DNA from: Pelodera strongyloides
Taxonomy: Eukaryota; Nematoda; Chromadorea; Rhabditida; Rhabditidae
NCBI GenBank assembly: GCA_036852015.1
Contig: JAANDG010000369.1
Location: forward strand, 62,001 to 126,000
Direction of reading: 5' to 3'
Length of the DNA: 64,000 nucleotides
In this document: positions 11,819-25,312 of the stretch, one piece after another
Position numbering within the stretch: position 1 is the first letter of the stretch
Layout: each line of letters begins with the position of its first letter
Position numbers and translations under genes: made by a program
The notes under the pieces: generated by a model
Seen by the model: only the letters and a program-made list of their open reading frames with translations
Databases searched by the model: none
Told to the model about the DNA's origin: nothing

Positions 11819-14800
11819 ATGTACAGATCGGCGATCCTACTCTCCGCTTTTGCTCTTTTGGGTAAATTTTATTTTTATTTATTTTTTATTTTTAACAATA
11901 TTCTATTAGCGCTCGTTCTATTCGTCTTCTCATTTTCTATGTCAAACCCAGCAGCCAAAGGTTTTATACCTGAGGCTTCCATTTTGTTTAATTTCCTGCG
12001 TTTCTTGGTTGGGATATGAAACAGCGAAACTCATTACTTACTATTGATGAGGATTTTCGAACTACCATTACATTGCTTACAATAAGGGTCTAATGTTAAA
12101 TCGCGAATAGCATTTTGGTTGAATTCATTACTTAGTATTACATTACAGTTAGCTGCATGAGATTCATTACCTTAGCAGTTGTGATATTGGTCCAATCCGG
12201 GAAATAATGACTAGCTACAAGTTCTGAATTTAGCCATTTGCGGTGCAAATGATGCCAAGAGCGGCGAGGATTCGCCCAAGTACTGGCGAGCGATCCTTGG
12301 CGATATCTGCCAACTTCCGTCCTTCCCGCGGGCGACCGGCGACCCGAACCGATACGTCGAATGCGTGCGACAGAGCGCCGACGTGACCGACAGGTTCGTA
12401 GTTTGCAGAATACTATATGCAAATTAGTCTGGTTCACTTGGCCTACTGTTAGCAACTTCCATCTCATTTGCTCGTTCGGTCATTTCGTTATCCGCTGAGC
12501 GCTAGCGCTTCCGTTCCGCTGCCGTTAAGCTGCGCAATCCGCCTCCGGAAAGAGGAACAGCAAACAACACTTTGTCTAAAGAGGTTGCCGACGGAGGAAG
12601 AAGAGTACGCACAGCGCTAAACCAAGAGAGTACAGACAGAAAGCTGTGAGACGCGCAGCTGTGAAACAGCTGATCCCCAGCTGATCGGCTTTTTGGTCTG
12701 AAACTAAGCTGAGTTATTTGTCGAAAATAATTCAGAAACCAGTGGTCATTTCCTTTTTACTTTCAGAAAGGACCTTGGTATCTGGCTCCTTCGTGAGTGT
12801 CTCCCCGGATATGAGTTCGTTGCTTCGGCTCGTCGGTGCAAGACCACCAGATCTGTGAGAAGACAACAGGAACTGTGCGATGGACCCAACTCGACCTCTT
12901 TCCAGTTCTGCCCCACTTCCAAGCTCACCTCGGTAAGTTAGAAGAATATAACACCAGACGGCTCTCGCCGCCTGAGGCGACTTTCAATGTATAAGTTGCA
13001 GAAACAGTGAACACAATTTTCGTTTCGTTCACACAAACAAAAAAAGTAAACTCTTCTCCTTTATATAATAAGATACTACAAATTTCAATACGAACATTGA
13101 AATACATCGCGCAACTTTTGTAGTAATGAGGCCTGATGTTTCTTTCCAATTTTGAGATATAGATACTTATCGATCATCATTCATCAGACTATTCGTCAAT
13201 TATGCGCCTTTTTTGTCGTTTAGTCACTTTCCTGAAAATGGTTACTGCTTTATTTATTAATAATACGTAGAGTAGACCAAATAAGACTACGTCAATATTT
13301 GTGATGTGTAAGCACACAAACAAGACATTGAATGTTCTTTAGATTTCTCCCTCTCTCTTTCTCTCCCTCTCTCTATCTTCACACTGTTCTCCTAGGCATA
13401 TTTACACGTTCTCTGCAAGCACAGTTTTCCTCGGCGGAATCAAAAGGAAAAAGCTGCTTACTTAAACAGTAGTTGTACCAGAAACTCTGTCTAGTAAACC
13501 AGTATTTCGGGACAGAATTACCCATCGTCTGTTTGTCCGCTCTAACTCGGCAGTAATTGTACACCCCGTTAGTTACGTGTTCCAAATCGAGGAAACTAGC
13601 GGAAGGCCACTTTTCTGGACAGATTTAGCGTAAATGCCTAAGCCTATGCCTAATTGTAAACTTAAACCCCTCATCAGTAAGCTTATCGTACAGTAACGTT
13701 ATATGAGACCACTTGTCTGGACTAATTTAGTGTAAGCTAATGCCTAAGCATATGCCTAATTGTAAGCTTACGTTTTATAAAAGTACGTTTCAGTTCATGG
13801 TTGACGAGATCCGCGAGGCTCCCCGCCAGTGCGCCTGCCCCAATGGTGAGAACAACTGTGTGTGCCCATCCCCCGAAGTCCTCGAGCCTGTCAACTTCCC
13901 CATCAACTCCGGAAACAAGAGACGCAGCCCTGGACCCATTCCCGTAAGTTTAGTACTGGGTATTCCGAGTAAGCTCTAGTGGTTAGAATTGCACACAGAG
14001 TAAAATAGTTGCGATTGTAAGGACAAGATACATTGAGGATTCAAAGAAATCTCGCAGGATAGTCAGTCGTAAATGGTGCATACATTTTCTATATAATACT
14101 TTCCAGACACGCACTTTCTCCCAGTACCAGAACTGCCCCTGCCCTGCCCAGCAGCCCCAGTGCATGTGCGTCACCTCTCAGAACAACCAGGTATGGAAAA
14201 ACACTAGACAAATTATCCAAATCGACTTTCCGAAACATAAATAGTTTCCGCAATTCAACCACAACATCATCACTTACATACATATGACATGCCAAATGCA
14301 TAACCTAATTGTAAGATATTCTGTTTGAAAAGCCTAAGCCTAAGCATATCCATCAAGCGTGTCACTCCCAAGGATCCAGTATACAAATACATATTGTCTC
14401 GGATGAATATATTCCCTAATCTTATTTTGTTGCAGCCCGTGGTCGCCTCCACCCAGTGCTGCCCACAACAACAACAACCCCAGCAGCCCCAGCAACCCGC
14501 CCAGCAACAGTGCACATGCCAGGAGCAGACTCAACAGATGGTGAGCCATTATCGATTGATCGATTGATCGATTTATGCTATCGATTACCAAGCGTGACTA
14601 AGTACAGGCCAGTTTGCTGTGTTCTTAAATAATGACTTTTTCTATGTATAGAATAATGCATGTGGTACTATATAACTATCCAAAACTTGGATTTATCTGC
14701 AGTTTCTGTAAAGAACTGTATCAAACTAAGCTTGCTGTGTTGTTTTTTGAATAGTTTCCTTTACTTGAAACTTCTTGTAGACCTATCTACAGTAAACATT

Positions 14801-16449
14801 ACATTAATATTCAGAGTTCAGACTAATTAGAACATCAAATAAGAAAACACATTTGCGTTGTGTGGTATATTACACCCCGAGTGCTGTGCAGTTTGTTTGA
14901 AATCGATTCTAAGCGAGGACTACGGTATGCGAACTTACTTATTGATTAACATACTTGTTAGTTGACGATACTTCAATCAATTTTTTTATACAAATACACT
15001 AGGTTTGTCTCACCACAATTAGACCTTATTGACTCATAACGTTAGCAAACCCATTTACCTTTTCAGACACAAAGTTAACTTTTATAAAAGTATTCTCATT
15101 TCAGAACTGCCAAACCACCACCACCCAACAACAGTACTGTCCCCAGCAAGCTGAGCCCGTTTCCCAGCCCCAGGCCTGCCCACTTGGTGAGCTAAGGTTT
15201 TATACCGTAACGGATATACCGCTTAGAAATACAGTACCATGACGTGAAGTATTTAGAAATATGCAAGACTGTCTACCTAACCTAAATGGGATTTACCAAT
15301 TTACGATCTACTGTGGAAAGGGTATGTTTATGAAATAACTAAATGGTGAACTCGTTTAGTGCAAGGAGGAGTTCAGAATGCTCAGTACCAGGGTATCTGC
15401 TCGTGGATGGTGGATCCCCTTGCCCGCGACCCTGAGAGCAAGACTCACTTCTTGCAGTGCCAGCCCGCCCCTAACAACCTTTACTGCGGAAGGTAAGGTT
15501 TACCCATTTCCTTTAGTTTGGATCCTTCAAAACAAGCATCTTCGATTACCTAGAAATTCTCCAGCCTTACAATTAGTAGAACTTCGGCATGGATTAAATA
15601 TCTTACTAATCAATATGCATTCCAGATGGCAAAGAATGCCCTGCGCCCCTGCTACAATCTTCGATGTGAGCGCCCAGGTCTGCGTATGGGATACCAGTAA
15701 GTGATTTTCATATCTATGCACTTGAAGCAATACTTTTTCGTTCCTGCACATCTCTGTTCACCCAAATTGGGCATTATACAACTAATAGTTAATCCTTGGA
15801 ATAGTCGTCTAACCTAATCGTCCCTTGCAGCCGCCCAGCCCACCAGCCTCCCCACCCCCGCCCCCTACGTTTCCACCCAGTCACCCCAGAACGCCGCCTG
15901 TGCATGCACTGGAGGAGTGCAAATCGGATCGTGCAACCAGAACTACCAGTGCCCCGGACAATCTGTCTGCCAAGTTGGACAGCAGAACGGAAACCAGGTG
16001 ATCTATTATATTGAAATCTCACTTCAAGTAAACAATTCATAAATCGTTTGACAACTCCGTCATGGTATCCCGCATGCTGTGTTTCGCGCTCTGCCCGCTA
16101 ACTTGCGCTCAAAACTGGTCAAACAAAAAGGATATAATAAACTAGATCATTCAGCTCGGCGAGGGCAAAGGGTTTCTAAAAACCGGTTTTCAATATTTAC
16201 TTCTACGTGAAATTGACACCCGGGATGATTTCGTATGCTGTTTGCCCAGCGTTCTTTGTACACATCAACTCTTGAGCAAATAAGAATGCGTTTGAGTTTA
16301 GACCGTGTAAATATGCATTCTAGTTATCCGCCGTGGGAGCAGATAAATCTGTAATTTAAAGATTACTATATGAAACTTAAATAATACCTAAATCCCAATT
16401 TCAGTGCATGGTGTGCTGCTATTTCCGCAAGAAGGCCAAGCGCGCCTAA
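11819..16449 (+). CDS. Secreted cysteine-rich, Gln/Pro-rich protein with two chitin-binding-like domains
   Basis: Eleven exons: 11819-11861, 12234-12393, 12767-12932, 13794-13943, 14107-14190, 14436-14540, 15105-15186, 15360-15492, 15626-15696, 15831-15997, 16405-16449; joined in frame they give 401 residues. Residues 1-19 (MYRSAILLSAFALL...) are a signal peptide. Two domains of alike layout, Cys 40/58/79/92 and Cys 277/297/306/314/327, each hold an aromatic before a mid-domain Cys and a final xxF..C motif. This recalls type-2 chitin-binding (peritrophin-like) domains but is not a clean match. Between them is a low-complexity region of CxC motifs and Gln/Pro runs (about 120-262). The tail CMVCCYFRKKAKRA is cysteine-rich and basic. 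Likely an extracellular matrix, eggshell or cuticle-type component (inference). Codon use in exons is clearly GC-richer than in the introns. Confidence 0.85.
12948..12985 (+). repeat. Short dispersed repeat (partner 56368-56406, inverted)
   Basis: CGCCGCCTGAGGCGAC, with CCAGACGGCT just upstream, recurs as the reverse complement at 56368-56406. Here it lies in an intron of the cysteine-rich gene, there in an intron of CHK1. Confidence 0.55.
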
Positions 16450-17148
16450 GTGTTCTCTCCACCAATCAGCGAGCGATGTCTGAATGCGAGAACCAATCAG
16501 CGTCCGAGCTCCATCAATCAATACGGACGCAAATAATAATAATACCACCCCGTCCAGTCATACAGTACGCGTAACTGACCATTGATTTTTATAGTTTGTA
16601 CATCATACCGTAGTCAGTTTCGCGTACGCAACCGTTTATCTGTACAAAATGCAAAACTGCTAAATATATCGTGTGTGGGATAGATTTTCGCTTTACTTTA
16701 TCATCTTCTAATTCATATTCTCGTTTAATAGAAAGAACTACTAAACTACCGGGTCCGAAGGGACTGTGCCTTATACAGTACGGACAAATATTGTTGAATT
16801 AGCGCTCAAAGCTGTGTACTGTATTTTCTGTTCTTTTTTTATCAAACACTAAGACAAGGCCAGTCCGTAACCTTAACTTTATTCTATTATTATGTGAGAT
16901 TTTCCGCATTTCCTCATCGTTTCTGTCCTTTTCTAGTCGCTATGGACCAAACTATTATAAAATATATTTAATAATGAATAAAATATATTTTATATTAAAT
17001 GTGCTTATGTTCCATGCAAAATATACAAAGCGAAAGCATAACAAAAATAAAAGTTAGTTTTATTTCCTCATAAACATGTTAACACAAAGGGATGCAAACA
17101 AGGAATAATTTAAGTATAAATCAGTTTGTCACTTTGGAGGGACTTTAG
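16450..17148. other. Intergenic stretch between convergent genes
   Basis: AT-rich. Contains only the candidate poly(A) signals of the two flanking genes (plus strand at 16977; minus strand, read as TTTATT on the plus strand, at 17058-17063). Confidence 0.6.
16977..16982 (+). terminator. Candidate poly(A) signal for the cysteine-rich gene
   Basis: AATAAA about 530 bases after the stop codon in a strongly AT-rich tract, between this gene and the convergent PPP1R11-like gene. Confidence 0.35.
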
Positions 17149-19163
17149 TTAGGTGAATCCATTAACAACAACCAATTCCATGGCACGGGGAGCGAGATTC
17201 ATCCTGAAATATGATTTGAATATGCAAATTAGTGCGATTGCAAAGCGCAATTAAACATGTACACACGACAACACAAACAGCCATACCACCCCCTCCTAAA
17301 AAGAGATAGTATTAATAATTATTTCTATAAAAGATTACTACCCATAAGCAGGCCATCTCACTTATTGGTTGCTATCTGACACTGAATACCATGTCAACTT
17401 TTTTTTAATTATTTAGCTTGTTGTTCTTTGGATAATTGAATTTATTGTTCAATAATGAGTTCTAGTCGAGCACGTTCAATGCTCTGTCATAGTGATTAAG
17501 ATATTTCACCTTCTCTTCATTCGACTCCTTATTATTGTCCACAGGATCCGGTAGAGTGTGGCCACGACAGTGCTCAGTCTTAACAAAAAATCGAAATGGA
17601 AAAGAGGGGTAGAGAGAGACAGAGCACAGGCGATGTTGCTAGCATGTACTGAGGCCGTACTCACAAACACCCAGGGAGTCCTCCCTGGCCTCCCCAGGGA
17701 GCTAAAGAGTGCGAGAGCAGAAGATATTCAGAGCACAAGTGAGCCTAGGGAGTGTTTCCTGTGCGTTGGTGAATATGGCCTCTGTATGCCCGATGAGCAG
17801 TGAGGTCTGTGCCGCTCGGGTCAGTGACTTAGGCCATGGCATCACAGGTACCTTGAATCTCCAATTATCTGTTTGTCAATCACCTCATGTTCGTCTTGTT
17901 CCCAGGTGGACGGATCGTCCCATCTTCTCGGTTTCGTGTAAATGCAGCAACAGTTCGACTTCAGCCGTCCGAGGTGCTCGTTGTCTGAAATGCAAACGTA
18001 CAAATTAGCATGGTCTGCAGTTTGCATGCTAATTCATATCGTATTTTTTGTTTTCTCCAAGCATTAGAACGTTTCCCAAATTGACCATCCCGAACGACAA
18101 ATTTGCATGTTTTCCTTTCGGAAAATCAGTCCCGAACGCGCCCCTATGGTTTTTGCTTGAACAAGCTTGTTGTACTAAGTACAAACACCGGAACTTTAAA
18201 GATGATGTACGCGGAATGAAATCACAAGATGATTTTTGAAAAGTAAAAAATAAATAAAATAAGCTAACCGATAACATCAGCTGCCCATGTAACATGAGGT
18301 CTGTCGTCTGGTTCGGGCAAAGCCGCTGGAGTGGAGAGACGCAGCACGAGGGTCTCCTCCTATACAAGCAAGGAAATATAGTTATTCAATAAGTTCATAC
18401 CCGTGTTGACTAAGACTAAGCAATGTTCCCAAAACGAATAAGGTGTAAATGCGTTAATTACAGCACAGAACTGACTATTATATGCAGGCAAACAATACAA
18501 CACGATAAATTAAATTTCTTTAGCAGTTCAGGTTCAGATCATAGATCATATTATGTGTCGATATTAATCGCAACCAAATTAAAAGGGTTGGTGTCACATC
18601 TCTTTATTTTTGGCGACGTATCGGTTCCAAGAGCCATCAAGAAAATATCTCAAATTAGATAAACAATTATTTATTGCTTAAAGGGACAGGCCCATCAAAA
18701 TAAACCTACATTTACGATACGTTCATAATGACTATCAAGCATTTTTATTACAATATATACAAACTAAATTTCACCATTATTCGCCCTAGACAACTTTTTT
18801 TCCAATGCGCTCTGCTCAAATGTATACCATAAAACTGCAGATTTCAAAGCTATATATGCTAATTTTAATCGCATTATAATTTCACGATAAATTTGCATTG
18901 ACGACAAGGTTATTTGCGGCTCTACGGTATACATTTGAGCAGAGCGCATCGGAAAAAAGTTTTCAATGGCAAATAAATGTGAAATTTAGTTTGTATATAT
19001 TGTAATAAAAATGCTTGATAGTCACTATGGACGTATCATAAATATAGGTTTACTTTGATGGGCCTGTCCCTTTAAACAAAATGCCCAAACTAACCCTCGG
19101 TAAAATTTGCTGCACCACAGTCTGTGATCCGCCCACAGGAGCAACAGGCTGCGATGAAGACAT
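17149..19163 (-). CDS. PPP1R11: PPP1R11-like protein phosphatase 1 inhibitor (inhibitor-3)
   Basis: Four exons, 19095-19163, 18269-18359, 17852-17984 and 17149-17203, join in frame to 115 residues (human protein 126). The family core is clear: [15 protein letters not shown] (about 46-60) followed by three cysteines, CCCIY (65-69), then KPR and an acidic stretch, as in human DNEHMGR...CCCIYEKPR. Family members are small, largely disordered inhibitors of PP1, and the mammalian one also acts as an E3 ubiquitin ligase through the same Cys region. The C-terminus here is a short hydrophobic tail ([10 protein letters not shown]) rather than the Pro-rich tail of the human protein. Intron 1 is filled by a 398-bp palindromic MITE. 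A possible poly(A) signal lies 86 bases downstream. Confidence 0.88.
17650..17784. repeat. GAGGCCGTATTCACC palindromic repeat, copy 2
   Basis: GAGGCCGTACTCACA is mirrored by GGTGAATATGGCCTC, with CCAGGGAG/CTCCCTGG inverted repeats in the centre. Lies in the last intron of the PPP1R11-like gene. Confidence 0.65.
18051..18143 (-). repeat. Half copy of the GGGCGCGTTCGGGA palindrome
   Basis: Matches the right half of the complete palindrome at 39051-39218 (TTTTCTCCAAGCATTAGAAC through CCGAACGCGCCC). Lies in a PPP1R11-like intron. Confidence 0.75.
18678..19075. mobile_element. Palindromic TTAA-flanked MITE, class TTAAAGGG, family D
   Basis: 398-bp near-perfect hairpin: TTAAAGGGACAGGCCCATC at the left and its mirror GATGGGCCTGTCCCTTTAA at the right. 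Internal sequence is unlike families A, E, F and G. It fills intron 1 of the PPP1R11-like gene, and its right TTAA lies 20 bases from the donor of exon 1. Confidence 0.85.
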
Positions 19164-20496
19164 AACTTTCAATAGCCAATGCAATCCCAAATGTCATGAA
19201 GTAATTTCCTGTCTAATTTGCATAAATTAACATGCAAAGAATACGAAATTGAAATTTTGATGACATGCGAATACTGGCCGTGTTTGATGAAAAATACGTT
19301 TCAGACACACGTCTTCAAGGGACAAGGCCAAAATATATATTCAGTCCTTCTGATTTTCACAACTGCTTGACACAGCACTTCCACCAATCTAGGGAAGAAA
19401 CGTCTAAAATGTAGAGCAGTTCAATCGGTAAGTCCGTGGTCGAATTCCAGTGTGACAACTTCTGACGCCGTCGACAGTGCGTTCGTCCAAACGATCGCCT
19501 TGCAGAGTACCCATTCCAATTGTAAGATGTGCCCGTCTGATCTTGGTGGAGGACGAAACAGATCTTTGAGGTGAGGAATAAGGTAAATGACCTAATTGCT
19601 GGATAAATAACTGGCAATTATCCCTTAGGTTGGGACAGGGCTTGGCCTTCTGAGTGACTAGCCACTTGGTGTGCCTTTCTCGAAGTTAGGTTCTACGCTG
19701 TGCCAAACTTATATGCAGAATAATGTCATCATGCAAAAAACTGTCAAATACGACCTCCTCCACCAAACAACCGTCCTTTTTTGTAAAACAGAGCGTATAG
19801 CATGTGTTTCGCGAAACAAAATCGTTGAAAAAAAAATGTTTTATTCCAAATTTTTCAAATCCAATGGAAATGAGTGAAAGAAAGAAAATCACAATATAGT
19901 ACATGTGTACATCTGTATGTCAGCGTTCAAGGTGCATTTTAAAAGGCAGGACCTTGCAATTTCATGATATCGTTACTCGAGTTGAAGTGAAAAAAGTATA
20001 CTAATTAATATACAATTGACTAGCTCTTGAAAAATAAAACAGAATCAACAAGAAGTTCACAAAATACATCGCATTGTATGAAAGAAATAATCTCAGATAG
20101 TAATTGAGCGAAGAGATAAGCTTTGGCACATACACGGGGAGAGAAAGAGAGAAGTAGTAGTGATGATCAAAAAAAGTAAGCAAAATATGAGTATCATCCG
20201 GGAATCAGCAAAATATAGTGGTTTTATCTGGGAAACAGCAAATTATAAGTAGATTTACCTGCTTGATTTGCTAATATAAATCAAATTCGGTACTCGTTTT
20301 TTACATGAGACGAGAGAACAAATACTTTAAAAATCGTAGAATCACAAGCAGGTACTGCATTCAGATATGATGTTTTATCATGACTTAATATATCATATCA
20401 TGTTTTATGTTTTATCATGATATGATGTTTTATCATACATTATGACTGGATGAAAATAAAATTGCTCCACCAAAGAAAATTTCAAAATAGAGATTA
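19164..20496. other. Intergenic stretch, no gene seen
   Basis: AT-rich and without convincing splice-bounded frames. The minus frame at 19357-19617 has no supporting splice sites. Near 20380-20430 there are three closely spaced copies of TGATATGATGTTTTATCAT-like sequence. Confidence 0.5.
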
Positions 20497-23119
20497 CTAA
20501 TTTTCACTGACTGAGTGATAACTCCTCACAAGTTCAAAGAAATTCACGCAAACTCGTTGAAATACTTGTGGATTTCCCAAGTAACAGGCGTGTCCGGATG
20601 AAGGTATTCGTTCCAATCTGGAAATATATTGGATCTCAATAAAGGTTTGACACGCCTACCTGGGTGGCATAGAGAAATGTCAAATGACTCTATAACTCGG
20701 AAAACATCTTGACACACTCTTTTATCAATTATTGACTCATCAATAATTGATAATTGACTTTATCAATGATTGACATGAAGCAAACTTGTATTTAATAATT
20801 TTACCTGTATCCTTGAGTAGCACGCCTGTGGCTTATCCACAAAAACTACCATGTGCGGTACATGAATTTTCGTGCATAGCGCATTCGAATTACTGCGGGT
20901 GGAGGTATATTACGGATGCTAGAATTTGAGAAAGGTGGCTAGGTAGAAACTATTCTTAGGCATGCCGTAGTATATAGATTTATCTTATAATTCACTATTG
21001 TGTGTGTTATGTTATTGTTTTATTTCCTGAGGTAATGCACGAAAATTCAAAAAAATCAACTATGGCGAAACACTCAATCTTATTGGTAATTGATTTGTTG
21101 CAAGGTGTTACTCTTTTCTTATAAACGAACCTCAAGCTAATCGTTACATGCGGCTTAATTTGCCAACCTTCTCATCATCATTTATATGATGCACACTTAT
21201 ATATTTTATATAATGTGTCAATAAATTATTATTATTATTATTATACTTTTTACTCTGATTCGGTACAACGTGCACGGAATATTTCCAGCACATACAGGAT
21301 AATAAGACATATACAATGTTTCTGAGTGTTTTTGCAAAGGAAGAATTAAATGCCCGTGAGACAAAAAAAAACTTTTTCAGAAAATCCAAGAAATCTGATA
21401 ATTCAAATATAAAGCCTCACCGGGAATTCGGTAGAGCTTTGAGGTTGTTGGCTGAACTTGGTCCAAGGGAAGTATCCATTTCGCCCCAAACACACAGAAC
21501 TGGGGTACGCATTCTGAAAGAATGCATACTGTAAATTAAATGTATACTTATTAATATGAGAGGTACTCGCGCGTCTATTCTGTGCAAGCACACAAAGAAT
21601 GGGTTTATTTTATCTTTTACAAAGAAGGCATGCTTGAAAAGCTTAAACCAGAAGCCTTAATAATGATATCAAATGAGCAACGATGTTGATAATGAAGAAT
21701 TTCGTAAATATTTATGAATTTAAGACCTGTAATCCAAGCCCAAGCCCAAAAAGGTTAAGTTACGCCAGAAAAAAATGTGCAAACAAAAAACAATACCTAT
21801 GAACATCGACTAATTCATTTGTGTTTGACATGGCAACTCCAATCACACACGTGAAAATATCTCTGAAATAGATTCAGTTTCAGAAGTTCATTATGTTATG
21901 TTTACGCATGCTATGTTGCTATGTATATGTGTAGGTGTTTCTCTCCATTCTCAAATAAGTCTATAGTAAAATGCACAGTTATCGTCAGAAACGTTTCATC
22001 GTCTGTCATAATAAAAGGGTATTACATAGTATACATAGTAAATGGGTATACCTCGTAAGTAAAGGAAGTACGTATTGAGCACTCATACTTGCAGAAATGA
22101 CCATTACATGCTTCACACAGAGTGAGGACAAGAAATCCAGGAGGAATTGCGGTTTTTCCTGAAATAAATATTTGAATCGGACGAAAATAGCATAAAATAT
22201 CACGTTATAATTTTAAACACTAGGCCTTATTTATAACTCTAACAGGACAGAAAGTGTTTTCATGATACTGATCAATTTGGTAGAAAATAATCAAAATGCA
22301 GGTCATTCATGGCAAAATTGCCCATGAAAATTCCAGAAAACTAACATACTTGATTCTTCAGCGCGCATCCCTTCGTCCTTCCTGACCCGGGTAGATCGGG
22401 CGCAATACAATGAAGACCATGGGCAGCGAACATTTGCAGATTCAAATGTTCTTCCCACGTTGAAGAGGAATAAGATTGTCCTGGAAAATGTTGTTAATGG
22501 ATATCTTATTATAACTTTGTTCTTTCTGAGATTCTTATTTGTAAAACGCGGTCACGACTGCGTCGCGTCGTCGCGTCGTCGCGCATAAAGAGGGAATCGG
22601 TTACAGCTGGGCGTCCTACAATAACAGTTGGCGAATTTGCGGCGCGCTTGTGTCGCACCATTTTTCTGGGATCAAACCCTCATTAGGTATGGTTAAAGAG
22701 TTCAGTTATACATTGAAAGACAAACCGTGCAAGAATATCACCACTCCTTTTGCATAGTGGTTTTCCGGTGGTAGTGCTTCACGGTAAAACACTAGATGAT
22801 CCTAAAAGGAAAAAACTTGATATTTTACATGAAAATGAACAATATTTTGCTGATGAGTAGAATATAATACACTGAATCACCAAGTAGTTTAAAATCAACT
22901 TGAATTTCAGAATATGATTATCATCGATAAATTGAATATTATGAAAATAATAATAATAAGAAAATAATAGGCTAGGTAAATATAGTGCAACCAACACAAA
23001 ACACTCACATTAACTTCAATTGTATTTTCCGTCACTTCCACTAAATGTGCTAATTTTTTCGTATTTTCAGGTAATTTCCTCGACAGATCTGCATGTGAAA
23101 GGATCCATCCATCAACCAT
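20497..23119 (-). CDS. ABHD14-like alpha/beta hydrolase
   Basis: Seven exons, 23009-23119, 22726-22801, 22350-22480, 22052-22158, 21797-21862, 21421-21513 and 20497-20617, join in frame to 234 residues (human ABHD14B 210). Family landmarks appear in order: VFYREALPP; FLHG at 60-63 (oxyanion region); IAPDLPGSG; a nucleophile motif ISASMSAQY with probable Ser130; CVWGEMD with Asp177; and SSGHACYL with His204. The catalytic triad is therefore complete. Human ABHD14B is a cytosolic hydrolase with reported lysine deacetylase activity; the substrate here is unknown. The ATG lies 9 bases after an ATTTTAG acceptor, which fits trans-splicing. It shares orientation with the PPP1R11-like gene 1.3 kb downstream. 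Confidence 0.9.
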
Positions 23120-23222
23120 TTATGCACACTAAAATGATTAATTAGCTAAGCAATTAATTAATTTTATAACACGGTAAATTAAAATTTAGCGGAATCGACC
23201 ACCAAGAGACAAAGTGTTCAGG

Positions 23223-23411
23223 TTAAAGCGAAATACCAGTCGGTTTTTGAAACTCATCGTGGACAGCTGAATTCTTACGTATTTATGCTAATTTGCTTGA
23301 ATTTAGCTCGCTTTTTTATTCAAATTTATGTACATTTGCATATGCATATGCCGCATACGAATGCTGAATGTACTCGATGTGGTTCAAAAACCGGCCGGTA
23401 TTTCGCTTTAA
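23223..23411. mobile_element. Palindromic TTAA-flanked MITE, class TTAAAGCGAAAT
   Basis: Complete copy: TTAAAGCGAAATACCAG at the left, mirror ending ATTTCGCTTTAA at the right, with the AAACCGGCC/GGCCGGT inner arm. Confidence 0.88.
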
Positions 23412-24170
23412 TACCCAATTCCAATAAACATTTTATCTTTTATTTTACTGCAAGATGAAATTTTTAATTAAAATTATCAGCAACAGCATCACCGCAGTGC
23501 CGCGCTGTGTACAAACTATACAAAAAAGAAGGCGCCCGTGCCGTACTAACATTTATTAGCTAAAGAACAATTACCTACAATGTAAACAATACCATACTAA
23601 TATATATTCAGTATAAAATAAATACTGAACTGCACGAATAATTTTGGTTGTGAAAAAAAAGTTCGAAAGGAAAATATTTCGAAAAAAAAGCTGCAAAAGT
23701 GTTGCGTTAGTGTGTTTTGCGTGCACTGACTCACGGTGTAAACTCATCCTATTCTATACAAAAAGTTGGAAATAGCTCGGATCCGTATACTTTAGAAAAA
23801 CATAATTTATCATAATCAACATGAAAAGCAAAATGTTACAGCCTCTTTTTATATGAGTTAGTAACTTGAAAGTTATCATTCTTATGACCTCTTCATTCAG
23901 CAACGGAAAAGTAATTTTAATTAGACAGTGAATTAATCAATAAATATGATTTGTGAAATGAAATGCTTTGTGATAGAAAACAGATAAGGAAAAGGGACAA
24001 TGCAAATAGAAGTGAATGAAAAAGGAAATTTCGATTTCTTTAGTGATTGTGAGGTGATAACAAATGAAAAAGAGTTGTATAATAGAGAAAAGCAAAGAAT
24101 TTATCACTGAGCGAAACAAAGGGTTAATTTGCGTTATTTTTTGTTAAAATTGTATTATAGGCCTTGATTT

Positions 24171-24353
24171 TTAAAGCGAAATACCGACCGGTTTTTGAAA
24201 CGGATCGCGGGCAACTGAATTCTTAGGTATTTATGCTAATTTGCTCGAATTTAGCTCGATTTTTTTATTCTAGTTTATGTTCATTTGCATAAGCTGCATA
24301 AGGATGCTGGTGTACTCGATGTGTTTCAAAAACCGGCCGGTATTTCGCTTTAA
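24171..24353. mobile_element. Palindromic TTAA-flanked MITE, class TTAAAGCGAAAT
   Basis: Complete copy with intact TTAA at both ends, closely related to the copy 950 bp to the left. Confidence 0.88.
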
Positions 24354-24644
24354 GCGGAAATGTATATATTTTAAATGGCGTTCGAAAAGTTTGAAATCTC
24401 TTTGGAAGTGGCCAATTAACAGGCGATTCGGTCACATAAAAACGTTCGCGAGCGTGAGAAAAAGAGAAAAGACTACGAAAAGAAAACGAACTACTGCAAT
24501 AGTTTTTTTTTTTATTCTTTGAACTAAACTATTGTACTTTATTCTAAGGGTGGCTTGGTTGAAGGGCGAATATATTGTCATAGTCAATCAACGGTAAAAA
24601 AAGAGTAACCGTTTACAACCCTTCAACCAAATAAGCTTTCATCT

Positions 24645-24645
<1 letters not shown>

Positions 24646-24684
<39 letters not shown>
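24646..24684. repeat. (GA)n microsatellite
   Basis: Uninterrupted GA dinucleotide run of about 38 bases. Confidence 0.9.
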
Positions 24685-24688
<4 letters not shown>

Positions 24689-25139
24689 AGATAAAGAGTA
24701 AGACCACTTCATTACACTACATACTCCTTTTTTCCTCCTCTTGTCAACATGTCATTGCTACATAAATCGGTTCACACACAATATCAAAGCAGCTGTTTTC
24801 ATATTACGATTTTGTGCATTCAGCTTTGATGACCGATACAGGTAAATAGTGAGAGGCGAAAACATAGACATACATAAATAAACGTTTTATTCTACTAAAT
24901 TAAGTTTAATGGCCCCAAATACATAGCTTATGGCAAAGTTAGGTCAGAGATCCTAGGCATACAAAGTGAACTGCTCTCAATTGTCAATTGTCAATTATCA
25001 TGCTAATTATCATCAATCAATGGATAATTTGTTGTCGTTAAATGGAGAGAGTCATTGACCGTGCAGTGCTTATTGTCATTTAGTATACGTAGAAATGACA
25101 TGTTGATAAGGGAAATAAAGAATGGAATGAAGCTGTCTG

Positions 25140-25245
25140 TCGCTCTCTCTCTCACTCTTTCTCTTTGAGCTCTCCTACATTTCTCTCTCTCTCTTTTATT
25201 TCCTCTCGTTATCGCTTTCTCTCTCTCTCTTTCTCACTCTCTCTA

Positions 25246-25278
<33 letters not shown>

Positions 25279-25312
25279 TTCGCTCTCTCTCTCTCTCTCT
25301 CTCTCTCTAATT
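25140..25312. repeat. CT-rich microsatellite tract
   Basis: Long imperfect CT dinucleotide tract. Open frames over it on both strands are artefacts of the dinucleotide repeat. Confidence 0.9.
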
